From: Candidatus Omnitrophota bacterium
Lineage (GTDB): Bacteria > Omnitrophota > Koll11 > Gygaellales > Profunditerraquicolaceae
Direction: 5' to 3'
Assembly (NCBI GenBank): GCA_025453435.1
Contig: JALOQI010000014.1
Coordinates: 1-8,270, forward strand
DNA length: 8,270 bases
Positions 1 through 5,840 of the stretch are shown here, in pieces. The position numbers and the translations under genes are program-made. The notes under the pieces were generated by a model. The model saw only the letters and a list, made by a program, of their open reading frames with translations. It ran no database searches and had not been told where the DNA came from. Each line of letters starts with the position of its first letter. The stretch's first letter is position 1.

Positions 1-1258
1 ATGCGTGCCCGGGTATTAAAACAGACCTTTTTTCGGAATCCATGCCGGTCTGAGCATTTATATAGAAAGTGCTGCCAAGCGCTTTCTGGTGGACAATGCT
101 CTGATAAACGGGTTTGTAAATAAACTCATTCTGCTGCTCCTGGTCCCACACCTTCACCATTGTATAAAGGTTATATCTCTGATCCGCTTCCCGCACGTCG
201 CACAGGATCTGCCAGGAGATCATATATCTTTCCCCGCTGCGCGCTACGAACTTATACCTGAAGCCCGGGTCGATCTCCTGGAACGCATCCGCTATGTTGC
301 CCAGAAGCATTTCCCTGTAATCCTCTTCCATTTTTTGGCAGGCTGACACCGTATAATTCCCGCAGCCATATTTAATCTTCGCTTCGCATTCTTTAACGTC
401 GCAATTCTGATCGAAACCCGAGTAACAGCTGGTATAATTGCAAATGCTCTGCCCGAGGGTTGCGTTATTGTATTTATAATAAAGAGCCTCCCAGTCCTTT
501 GTCTGCTGGCTGCAATTAGCGATATCATTTTTAAAAGCTTCCGTCGGAGTGTATTTATAGCAGGGGGCGGTAATATTAGCGTCTGCGCACTCGGAAGCGG
601 CGGCCGCAGTCGCCGCACCATATGCCGTCGCATAAGTATAATTGTAACTCTTGACCATAGAATTTTTGCTGACGCATCCTTGTTTTGGGTCCTTAAAATC
701 ATTTTTGCAATACCAGTTCCCGGGCTCTGAAGGCCTCTGCTTGCAAGTTGTGTTCATGGGCTTTGTTGATCCGGGACACCCATTGTACAAGCAATTGCTA
801 TAATTTGCGGGCCATAGGGGACACTGTCCCCCGGAGTTACAGCAAGACCGCTTGAAAGTGCCGGTGCAATTGACGCAGGACGAATCGAACGGCCATGGCA
901 AGGGATTCCTGCAATCGGGATCTGTCATGTTCTGGCAATGGATCAAGGTATTATTGGCTCCGTAGAGGCAGCAGTCAGGGCAGTGCGCCCCGCCAGGCAT
1001 ATCGAATTTCCTGCAGTCAAGGCATCCTATATGGCCTTTTACAATCCTGCTGGTCTCGGTGTTATTGGTCTGCCTCACGATCAATAAGGCCGGATTGTCC
1101 GTGGTGTTGTTTTCCTGGCGCACCATTTCAATGTCATGATCGACAGGCAGGTATTTAAGCATAAGCTTGTCCTTTGCCGCCGCCAGCCCGTATGCGCCGA
1201 TGATCACCGAAATAACCGCCGCCAGCAAGATCTGCAGGAAAGTCGCTTTTTTCACCAT
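1..1258 (-). CDS. Cysteine-rich exported protein, C-terminus cut off by the window edge
   Basis: I do not recognise the family. The frame is open for 419 codons, from ATG at 1258 to the left edge, without a stop. Residues 1-4 (MVKK) are basic, and 5-28 form a hydrophobic segment ending in AAA before KDK. This is either a signal peptide with an A-x-A site near 28 or an uncleaved anchor. It lacks the prepilin G/A cut site and Glu+5. Residues 79-307 hold 26 cysteines, including C79-x2-C82, C93-x2-C96-C97, C128-x2-C131 and C139-C140; the 27th is C353. Residues 50-303 carry 14 N-x-S/T sequons. An Ala-rich patch lies at 215-221. The visible 308-419 part has one cysteine, many aromatic and charged residues, and looks globular. 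The start overlaps the prepilin stop by 7 bases (ATGGTGA), with a GGGG-type ribosome site 8 bases upstream, so the two are probably cotranslated. Export makes disulfides likelier than zinc binding. A pilus-associated surface role is inferred from context only. Confidence 0.85.
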   Translation of the reverse strand, partial: MVKKATFLQILLAAVISVIIGAYGLAAAKDKLMLKYLPVDHDIEMVRQENNTTDNPALLIVRQTNNTETSRIVKGHIGCLDCRKFDMPGGAHCPDCCLYGANNTLIHCQNMTDPDCRNPLPWPFDSSCVNCTGTFKRSCCNSGGQCPLWPANYSNCLYNGCPGSTKPMNTTCKQRPSEPGNWYCKNDFKDPKQGCVSKNSMVKSYNYTYATAYGAATAAAASECADANITAPCYKYTPTEAFKNDIANCSQQTKDWEALYYKYNNATLGQSICNYTSCYSGFDQNCDVKECEAKIKYGCGNYTVSACQKMEEDYREMLLGNIADAFQEIDPGFRYKFVARSGERYMISWQILCDVREADQRYNLYTMVKVWDQEQQNEFIYKPVYQSIVHQKALGSTFYINAQTGMDSEKRSVLIPGHA

Positions 1259-1656
1259 GACTGACACCCCGTTTTGTTCACAGTGCTGTTATTATGCACA
1301 ATGGTCATTTTCGCGTCCTTGCATTTTCCCGACGCCCGGACCGCCGTTGCTATATAGCCGCTGCCCCAAGGAGTTATATTATAGGCAAAAAGCTTAATTC
1401 CGTTCTCGTCCGAGTCTTCTATCTTCACGGATAAATTCTGATTTATGCTTTCCAGATCGCTTGAGAAAAAATATTGTCTCTGGTCCAACAGGTACCGCTT
1501 CTGCGCATTATAGATCGTCTCGAGGTTGAAAACGGCTCCTCTGGAACGACTGCGCTCGATGGGATCCTGCATGTTCGGAAGGAACATGACTGCGAGTATC
1601 CCGATGATGATCGCGACTATCAGAACCTCGATAAAAGTCAAGCCTGTGTTTTTCAT
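1252..1656 (-). CDS. Type IV prepilin-like protein (pilin or pseudopilin)
   Basis: A 134-residue prepilin. The leader MKNTG is followed by LTFIEVLIVAIIIGILAV, the class III/N-methylation signature: Gly at -1, Glu at +5, and a hydrophobic helix over residues 6-27. Prepilin peptidase would cut after G5. Residue +1 is Leu rather than the usual Phe. The C-terminal part looks like a pilin beta region, with C112 and C131 placed to close a C-terminal disulfide loop. Five N-x-S/T sequons (N74, N93, N122, N123, N128) lie in the mature part. The start at 1656 is preferred over an in-frame ATG at 1740 because it leaves a normal 5-residue leader and has GGAGGG 10 bases upstream; the longer version would overlap the terminator. 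The next gene begins inside its stop. Whether it is a major pilin, a minor pilin or a type II secretion pseudopilin cannot be told from one gene. Confidence 0.9.
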   Translation of the reverse strand: MKNTGLTFIEVLIVAIIIGILAVMFLPNMQDPIERSRSRGAVFNLETIYNAQKRYLLDQRQYFFSSDLESINQNLSVKIEDSDENGIKLFAYNITPWGSGYIATAVRASGKCKDAKMTIVHNNSTVNKTGCQSW

Positions 1657-1666
1657 GCCGATAATA

Positions 1667-1672
1667 CCCTCC
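1667..1672 (-). promoter_or_regulatory. Ribosome binding site of the prepilin
   Basis: GGAGGG on the minus strand, 10 bases before the ATG at 1656. It fixes the prepilin start and argues against the longer in-frame version from 1740. Confidence 0.7.
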
Positions 1673-1677
1673 ATGTA

Positions 1678-1706
1678 AGTATACACACGGCCCTGGGTCA
1701 ATTCAA
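1678..1706 (-). promoter_or_regulatory. Sigma-70-like promoter of the prepilin unit
   Basis: On the minus strand TTGAAT (1706-1701) is followed after exactly 17 bases by TATACT (1683-1678). The boxes match the -35 and -10 consensus at four and five of six positions. The site lies between the terminator of the preceding unit and the prepilin, where a promoter is expected. Transcription would start near 1672, leaving a leader of only about 15 bases with the ribosome site almost at its 5' end. That is short but workable. Confidence 0.55.
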
Positions 1707-1723
1707 TACCCAAAACGGGTATT
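1705..1723. repeat. Perfect inverted repeat at the -35 box
   Basis: AATACCC and GGGTATT form perfect 7-base arms around a 5-base centre (AAAAC on the plus strand). The repeat sits directly upstream of the proposed -35 box of the prepilin promoter and overlaps it by two bases. It could be a regulator binding site. It has no proper T-run on the minus strand, so it is a poor terminator for the upstream unit. Confidence 0.5.
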
Positions 1724-1738
1724 TTAGAAAGCGTTTTC

Positions 1739-1774
1739 AAAAAGGAAATGGCGGGTGTCAGCCTCTCACCCGCC
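1739..1774 (-). terminator. Rho-independent terminator of the xse-dxs-gltX unit
   Basis: On the minus strand GGCGGGTG (1774-1767) pairs with CACCCGCC (1757-1750) across a 9-base loop. The tail reads ATTTCCTTTTT. It begins 5 bases after the lipoprotein stop codon and before the prepilin promoter, so it most likely ends the long unit. Confidence 0.75.
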
Positions 1775-1779
1775 GATAT

Positions 1780-1941
1780 TTACCACAGATTGTCCTGCAG
1801 CCACGCGTCAGCTTTCTTGACCTGCTCGAGGTCTTTTGGGACTCCGGCCGCAGCGCCCGAAGCAGCGCCCGAGACCGTATGACAGCCTGACACGAACAGC
1901 GCGCACGCAAAAAGCGCCGCAAGCACAAGGGCCCTGTTCAT
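1780..1941 (-). CDS. Small entericidin-like lipoprotein
   Basis: A 53-residue protein. The start MNR is followed by a hydrophobic stretch (residues 4-18) and a lipobox V-S-G-C, with the lipidated cysteine at C20. The mature peptide is only about 34 residues. It opens with CHTVSGAASGAAAG, like the C-N-T/H-T-V-x-G-A start of small entericidin-type lipoproteins, and ends in a charged helix finishing in LQDNLW. Residue +2 is His, not Asp, so outer-membrane sorting is plausible. AGGAGG (1951-1946) lies 4 bases upstream of the ATG, inside the last codons of gltX. The gltX stop TAG directly abuts this ATG, so translation is probably coupled. A terminator follows 5 bases after the stop. Its function is unknown; an envelope role is inferred. 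Confidence 0.82.
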   Translation of the reverse strand: MNRALVLAALFACALFVSGCHTVSGAASGAAAGVPKDLEQVKKADAWLQDNLW

Positions 1942-3288
1942 CTACCCTCCTGTTTTTACATACCTCTTAAGCCGCTCTATCGCGCGTTCTTTACCAAGAT
2001 AATATATCACATCGAACAGCCCCGGGCCAACTGTTTTTCCTGTCAATGCCACGCGTATCGGATGTATCAACGCTTTGGCCTCTATTTTAAGCTCCGCTGT
2101 CAGCTGTCTGAACGCTTCTTCGATCTGCGGTATTTCGAACTGAGCGAGGCTCATGAGGCGCTGGATAAAAGCGCTGAATTCTTCGGACATATCGCGGCTT
2201 AAAAATTTTTCCTCGGCCTTCGGGTCCATAACCGGATCTTTCAGGAAAAAGAAATCCGCCCTTTCGGGGAAATCATTCAGAGTTGTAAGCCTGGCCTGCA
2301 GAAGGCCCACGATACTGCGCAGATAATCCATGTCGGCTTTGTCTTTGTCAATAAGCCCCTTTTCGATCAAAAGCGGCATAAGCTCGGCCGCAAGCTTATC
2401 CGGCGCCTCTGACTTAAGATACTGGTTGTTTATCCAGTTAAGCTTGTCAAGATCCAGGACAGCGGCTGTTTTATTGATATGTCTGATGTCAAAGAGCTTA
2501 ATTGCTCCGGCAGGCTCGATGACCTCGCGATTGTCTCCCGGAGACCATCCCAGAAGCAGAAGGAAATTTACCAGCGCCTGAGGAAGGTAGCCCATTGCGC
2601 GGAATTCGGATATGGCTGTGGCGCCTTTTCTCTTGGAAAGCCTGCCGCCTTCGGTAGCAAGTATAAGCGGCAGGTGCGCGAACGCCGGCACCGGAAGCCC
2701 CAAAGCCTCGTACATAATTATCTGCTTTGGGGTATTGGAAATATGGTCGTCTCCGCGTATAACATGAGTTATGCGCATGAGAGCGTCGTCTATTACGCAG
2801 GCGAAATTATACGTGGGAGTGCCGTCGGATTTGATCAGTACCTGGTCCTTTATAACTTCGGTATCGAACTCGATGTTACCGCGGATAATATCATTCAAGA
2901 CGATCTTTTGCTGGTGAATTTTGAGTATGATAGCCTGGCCGCCTGCAGGGCCTGCCGCCTGGGGCTGAACCTGGCCCTCAGGCTGAGCCGGAAGTTTCTG
3001 GGCGAGATATGCCTTGCCATCTTTTAGCAATTTCTGCGCGTATTCCTTATATATATCATATCGCTCGCTCTGGTAATATATCTCATCCCAGTTAAACCCC
3101 AACCACTGAAGGCTGTTGAGTATCTCATCCACATATTCTTTCTTAGACCTTGCCGCGTCGGTGTCTTCTATACGAAGTATGAAAGCCCCTGCCTGGGATT
3201 TCGCATATATCCAGTTGAAAAGCGCTGTGCGCGCCCCTCCGATATGCAAAAAACCTGTCGGGCTCGGAGCGAATCTGACTCTAACCAT
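1942..3288 (-). CDS. gltX: Glutamyl-tRNA synthetase
   Basis: Class I aminoacyl-tRNA synthetase that charges tRNA-Glu in the cytoplasm. Visible motifs are the ATP-binding PSPTGFLHIGG (HIGH form at 15-18), the KSDGTPTYNFACVIDDALM stretch (153-171), the IRGDDHISNTPKQ block, and the KMSKS-type loop RLSKRKG (216-222). The C-terminal helical part keeps the usual PIRVALTGKTVGPGLFDVI block before the end. At 448 residues it is slightly shorter than the usual 465-490. The shortfall lies in the acceptor-binding region: between GKAY (91-94) and NDIIRG (132-137) there is a Pro/Gln/Ala/Gly-rich linker (about 99-118) with no Cys, where many GluRS have the zinc-binding segment. The start overlaps the upstream oxidoreductase gamma gene by 8 bases and has GGAAGAGG upstream. 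Whether it is discriminating or also charges tRNA-Gln cannot be read here. Confidence 0.96.
   Translation of the reverse strand: MVRVRFAPSPTGFLHIGGARTALFNWIYAKSQAGAFILRIEDTDAARSKKEYVDEILNSLQWLGFNWDEIYYQSERYDIYKEYAQKLLKDGKAYLAQKLPAQPEGQVQPQAAGPAGGQAIILKIHQQKIVLNDIIRGNIEFDTEVIKDQVLIKSDGTPTYNFACVIDDALMRITHVIRGDDHISNTPKQIIMYEALGLPVPAFAHLPLILATEGGRLSKRKGATAISEFRAMGYLPQALVNFLLLLGWSPGDNREVIEPAGAIKLFDIRHINKTAAVLDLDKLNWINNQYLKSEAPDKLAAELMPLLIEKGLIDKDKADMDYLRSIVGLLQARLTTLNDFPERADFFFLKDPVMDPKAEEKFLSRDMSEEFSAFIQRLMSLAQFEIPQIEEAFRQLTAELKIEAKALIHPIRVALTGKTVGPGLFDVIYYLGKERAIERLKRYVKTGG
1946..1951 (-). promoter_or_regulatory. Ribosome binding site of the lipoprotein, inside gltX
   Basis: A perfect AGGAGG on the minus strand lies in the final gltX codons, with the gltX stop filling the 4-base spacer before the ATG at 1941. 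It supports the small lipoprotein as a real, strongly translated gene. Confidence 0.7.
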
Positions 3289-3835
3289 TTTTTCTGCCTC
3301 TTCCTGTTTTAATAAGATCGTTTCCTGCCTCTAATGCTTTTATATTCAATCCGGCCTGCTCTTTTTTATCCGCAGGGGCGCTCTCGCTTATAATTGTTGT
3401 AACTGTCTGCACGCTGACGATTTTTGACTGTCCGCAAAAAACTCCCAGCGCCACCATATTCGCCGCTCTCTGATTCCCGAGATTCATTGCGATCCCGGTG
3501 AAAGGGAACGCAACACTGCCCGCTTTGATCTTTTCAGCCGGCACAAGAGAGCTGTTTATAAATATCGTTCCGGCCTTTGTCAGCCTGCAGGCAAACCGGT
3601 CCAGCGAGGGCTCGTTCATAACGATCAGGCTGTCTGCCGCTTCAACAACGGGCGAGCCGATCTCTTCTTCGGAAATAACTACCATGCAATTGGCAGTGCC
3701 GCCCCTGACTTCTGCGCCGTACGCGGGAAGAAACGTCACGAACTTTCCCTCTCTCATCGCTGCCTGAGCAAGCACTTTGCCGAGCATCATTATGCCCTGG
3801 CCGCCTGATCCGGATATTATTATGCGCTGGGTCAT
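3281..3835 (-). CDS. 2-oxoacid:ferredoxin oxidoreductase, gamma subunit
   Basis: A 184-residue protein of the POR/KOR/VOR gamma family, the subunit that helps bind coenzyme A and stabilise the complex. It opens with IIISGSGGQGIMMLGKVLA (G-x-G-G-Q-G at 9-14), followed by the hallmark YGAEVRGGTANC (39-50). Length and motifs fit the family. The start at 3835 forms an ATGA overlap with the beta-subunit stop and has GGAAGG about 5 bases before it. An in-frame ATG at 3925 would add 30 unrelated residues deep inside the beta gene and is rejected. The stop overlaps the gltX start by 8 bases. It works with the three preceding subunits in oxidative decarboxylation of a 2-oxoacid to acyl-CoA with reduction of ferredoxin. 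Confidence 0.93.
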   Translation of the reverse strand: MTQRIIISGSGGQGIMMLGKVLAQAAMREGKFVTFLPAYGAEVRGGTANCMVVISEEEIGSPVVEAADSLIVMNEPSLDRFACRLTKAGTIFINSSLVPAEKIKAGSVAFPFTGIAMNLGNQRAANMVALGVFCGQSKIVSVQTVTTIISESAPADKKEQAGLNIKALEAGNDLIKTGRGRKNG

Positions 3836-4560
3836 TTTATCCTTCCGAGCGGGAATTCTTTCGCCATGGCTTCTTTTATCCAGTCCATCGACGCTTTGGG
3901 AGACATCCCCCAGTATGTCGGGCACGGAGAAAGCATTTCTACAAGAGAGAACCCTGTGCCGTCGATCTGATTTTTGAACGCTGTCATAACGGCTTTTTTC
4001 GCTTTGATTATTTCCTGCGGGCCGGAAAGCGCCACGCGCTCCACATATTTCACAGCGGGCAAAGTTGCTACCAGTTCGGATATTTTTAAAGGATATCCCT
4101 GATTGAGCACGTCGCGGCCCAGAGGCGTTGTCGCGGTCTTCTGGCCGGCAAGCGTGGTCGGAGCCATCTGGCCGCCGGTCATGCCGTACACGGCGTTATT
4201 GATAAAAATAACGCTTAAGTTCTCTCCTCTGTTGGCGGCGTGTATGGTTTCGTTGGTGCCTATTGCAGCGAGGTCTCCGTCTCCCTGGTATGTGAAAACA
4301 ATATTGTCCGGCCTCACGCGCTTGATGGCTGTTGCGACTGCCAGCGCTCTTCCGTGCGCAGCTTCCGTACAGTCAAAGTCCCAGTAATCATAAGCGAGGA
4401 CCGCGCAACCCACAGGAGCAACCGCTATGACTCTCTCCCTGATGCCCAGCTCGTCTATTACCTCAGCGACAAGCCTGTGCGCTATTCCGTGGCCGCAGCC
4501 CGCGCAATAATGCGTCGAGACTTTCCGCAGCGACCAGGGGTGGCAGTATATTTTATCCAT
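3832..4560 (-). CDS. 2-oxoacid:ferredoxin oxidoreductase, beta (thiamine diphosphate) subunit
   Basis: A 242-residue catalytic subunit that binds thiamine diphosphate and a proximal [4Fe-4S] cluster. Visible motifs: CAGCGHG at 19-25, then GC at 51-52, the TPP motif GDGD (93-96) running to NN at 121-122, VYGMTGGQ (124-131), and SPCPT (211-215). C19, C22, C52 and C213 are the likely cluster ligands. It resembles the beta subunits of 2-oxoglutarate and 2-oxoisovalerate enzymes (korB/vorA) rather than the longer pyruvate type. The start overlaps the alpha-subunit stop by 8 bases with only a weak ribosome site, so translational coupling is likely. The substrate cannot be fixed from the sequence alone, so no symbol is assigned. 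Confidence 0.94.
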   Translation of the reverse strand: MDKIYCHPWSLRKVSTHYCAGCGHGIAHRLVAEVIDELGIRERVIAVAPVGCAVLAYDYWDFDCTEAAHGRALAVATAIKRVRPDNIVFTYQGDGDLAAIGTNETIHAANRGENLSVIFINNAVYGMTGGQMAPTTLAGQKTATTPLGRDVLNQGYPLKISELVATLPAVKYVERVALSGPQEIIKAKKAVMTAFKNQIDGTGFSLVEMLSPCPTYWGMSPKASMDWIKEAMAKEFPLGRIK

Positions 4561-5623
4561 TTGCGATAGCCTTGATTTTGTCGATTATCTGCGTTTCGGA
4601 CGGCATAGCGCCTCCTGCCCGTCCAAGGAACTCGACCGGCGCTTTGCACTCCAGAGCGAGCTTTACGTCTTCGACCATCTGGCCGTATGACATCTCTATT
4701 ACAAGATACCGGGCATCTGCTTTGCGTTTTTTCGAAAACGCATTAACGGGAAAAGGCCAAAGCGTGATCGGCCTGATAAGCCCGGCTTTAAAGCCTTTCT
4801 GCCTCATTGACGCAACGATATTCTTTGCAACGCGCGCCATTATGCCGTACGCTACGATAATCGTATCGGCGTCATCCACAAAGAATTCTTCCCATCTTTG
4901 TTCTTTATCCCTGACCTTTTTATAAGTTTCCTGCAAAGTAATGTTTAATTTTTCAAGCGCTCCGTCCTGCAGTAAAAGCGAGCGGATGATATTGGCAGGC
5001 CTGCCCGCGCAGCCAGTCAACGCCCAGGGTTTTGGGACAGGTTTTGGCCGTTTTTCGCTTTCAGTCTTGAACCGCACCGGCTCCATCATCTGGCCGAGCA
5101 TCCCGTCCCCGAGCACCATCACGGGCGTGCGATACTCATCAGCCAGGTCAAACGCATCGAACATCATGGAATAACACTCCTGCACCGAATACGGCGCAAG
5201 AACTATCGTATGATAATCGCCGTGGCCTCCGCCTTTTGTGGCCTGGAAATAGTCAGACTGCGACGGAGAAATATTGCCCAGGCCCGGCCCGCCGCGCATC
5301 ATATTCACTATAACGCCCGGAAGCCTGCAGCCTGCCATATAAGATATGCCTTCCTGCTTCAGGCTTATACCGGGGCTTGATGACGAGGTCATGGCGCGAA
5401 CGCCTGTCAGAGCCGCTCCGAATACCATATTAATAGCGGCCAGCTCGGATTCAGCCTGTATGAAAATATTGCCGCGCACAGGCATTTGTTCTGCCATATA
5501 AGCGGTGAGTTCGTTCTGCGGGGTGATAGGATATCCCGCATAGAACTTCATTCCTGCCTGGATAGCGCCTTCGGCTATTGCCTCGTTGCCTGCCATTAAG
5601 ATCCTGTTTTCTTTTTTAGGCAT
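4553..5623 (-). CDS. vorB: 2-oxoacid:ferredoxin oxidoreductase, alpha subunit, VorB-like
   Basis: A 356-residue alpha subunit (pyrimidine-binding domain plus transketolase C-like domain). Visible motifs: MAGNEAIAEGAIQAG (10-24), GYPITPQNE (30-38), TSSSSPGISLKQEG (79-92), MRGGPGLGNISPSQSDYFQA (109-128), GGGHGDY (131-137) and LGDGMLGQMMEPV (171-183). The GGPGLG...QSDYFQATKGGGHGDY stretch matches proteins commonly labelled VorB (3-methyl-2-oxobutanoate or 2-ketoisovalerate ferredoxin oxidoreductase) better than the GGPSTG form usual in 2-oxoglutarate enzymes. Branched-chain 2-oxoacids are therefore the favoured substrates, though this is family inference. The start overlaps the ferredoxin subunit by 8 bases, with GAGG upstream. 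It lies in a ferredoxin-alpha-beta-gamma gene order like korDABC clusters. The activity yields acyl-CoA and reduced ferredoxin, or runs in reverse for amino-acid synthesis. Confidence 0.92.
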   Translation of the reverse strand: MPKKENRILMAGNEAIAEGAIQAGMKFYAGYPITPQNELTAYMAEQMPVRGNIFIQAESELAAINMVFGAALTGVRAMTSSSSPGISLKQEGISYMAGCRLPGVIVNMMRGGPGLGNISPSQSDYFQATKGGGHGDYHTIVLAPYSVQECYSMMFDAFDLADEYRTPVMVLGDGMLGQMMEPVRFKTESEKRPKPVPKPWALTGCAGRPANIIRSLLLQDGALEKLNITLQETYKKVRDKEQRWEEFFVDDADTIIVAYGIMARVAKNIVASMRQKGFKAGLIRPITLWPFPVNAFSKKRKADARYLVIEMSYGQMVEDVKLALECKAPVEFLGRAGGAMPSETQIIDKIKAIANG

Positions 5624-5840
5624 TGCCTTTAGCCTCGTCTTTGATTATTTCAATACAGCAATCAGGGCAAATAAGAGCGCAAAAAGAACATCCTATGCAC
5701 TCAGAGCCTTTTTTGAAATCCACCGGCCTGAAGCCCTTTTTATTCAGGTTTTCCTGGATCTGCAGGGATTTTTTCGGGCAGACCGCCACGCAAAGATAAC
5801 AACCCTTGCACCGTTGTTTATCTATTTGTACTTTTGCCAT
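5616..5840 (-). CDS. Ferredoxin-type delta subunit, 2x[4Fe-4S]
   Basis: A 74-residue ferredoxin-like protein with two cluster motifs: C11-x2-C14-x2-C17-x3-C21-P, and C48-x2-C51-x2-C54-x3-C58-P. An extra C61-C62 pair follows the second motif. It is the electron-transfer subunit that passes electrons from the thiamine subunit to free ferredoxin. It is the first gene of the four-gene oxidoreductase block. The dxs stop and this start share one base (TAATG). Its own stop overlaps the alpha subunit by 8 bases. Size and motif spacing match korD/vorC/porD-type subunits; the choice among those names depends on the unknown substrate. Confidence 0.93.
   Translation of the reverse strand: MAKVQIDKQRCKGCYLCVAVCPKKSLQIQENLNKKGFRPVDFKKGSECIGCSFCALICPDCCIEIIKDEAKGNA

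Noticed and set aside
616..648. Ala-rich stretch (residues 215-221 area) of the Cys-rich protein as a sign of frameshift
   Set aside because: The frame stays open on both sides with the same Cys, Asn and Tyr-rich style, so a composition patch is the simpler reading.
292..702. A 136-codon minus-strand open frame inside the Cys-rich gene
   Set aside because: It lies out of frame with the longer 419-codon frame that starts at the coupled ATG at 1258 and has an export signal. Its basic, Arg-rich composition is typical of a shadow frame.
1705..1723. The AATACCC/GGGTATT palindrome as a second terminator
   Set aside because: On the minus strand it is not followed by a T-run, and the stronger hairpin at 1750-1774 already ends the unit. 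On the plus strand, where a few Ts follow, there is no gene to terminate.
1657..1740. Upstream extension of the prepilin to an ATG at 1740
   Set aside because: It would add 28 residues before the prepilin leader and run across the promoter and terminator tail, and the start at 1656 has a good ribosome site.
2479..3027. A 182-codon plus-strand open frame opposite gltX
   Set aside because: It is fully antisense to conserved GltX motifs and has no recognisable domain.
3836..3925. Upstream extension of the gamma subunit
   Set aside because: The added residues lie in another frame of the beta gene and are not part of the family; the ATGA start at 3835 gives the canonical N-terminus.
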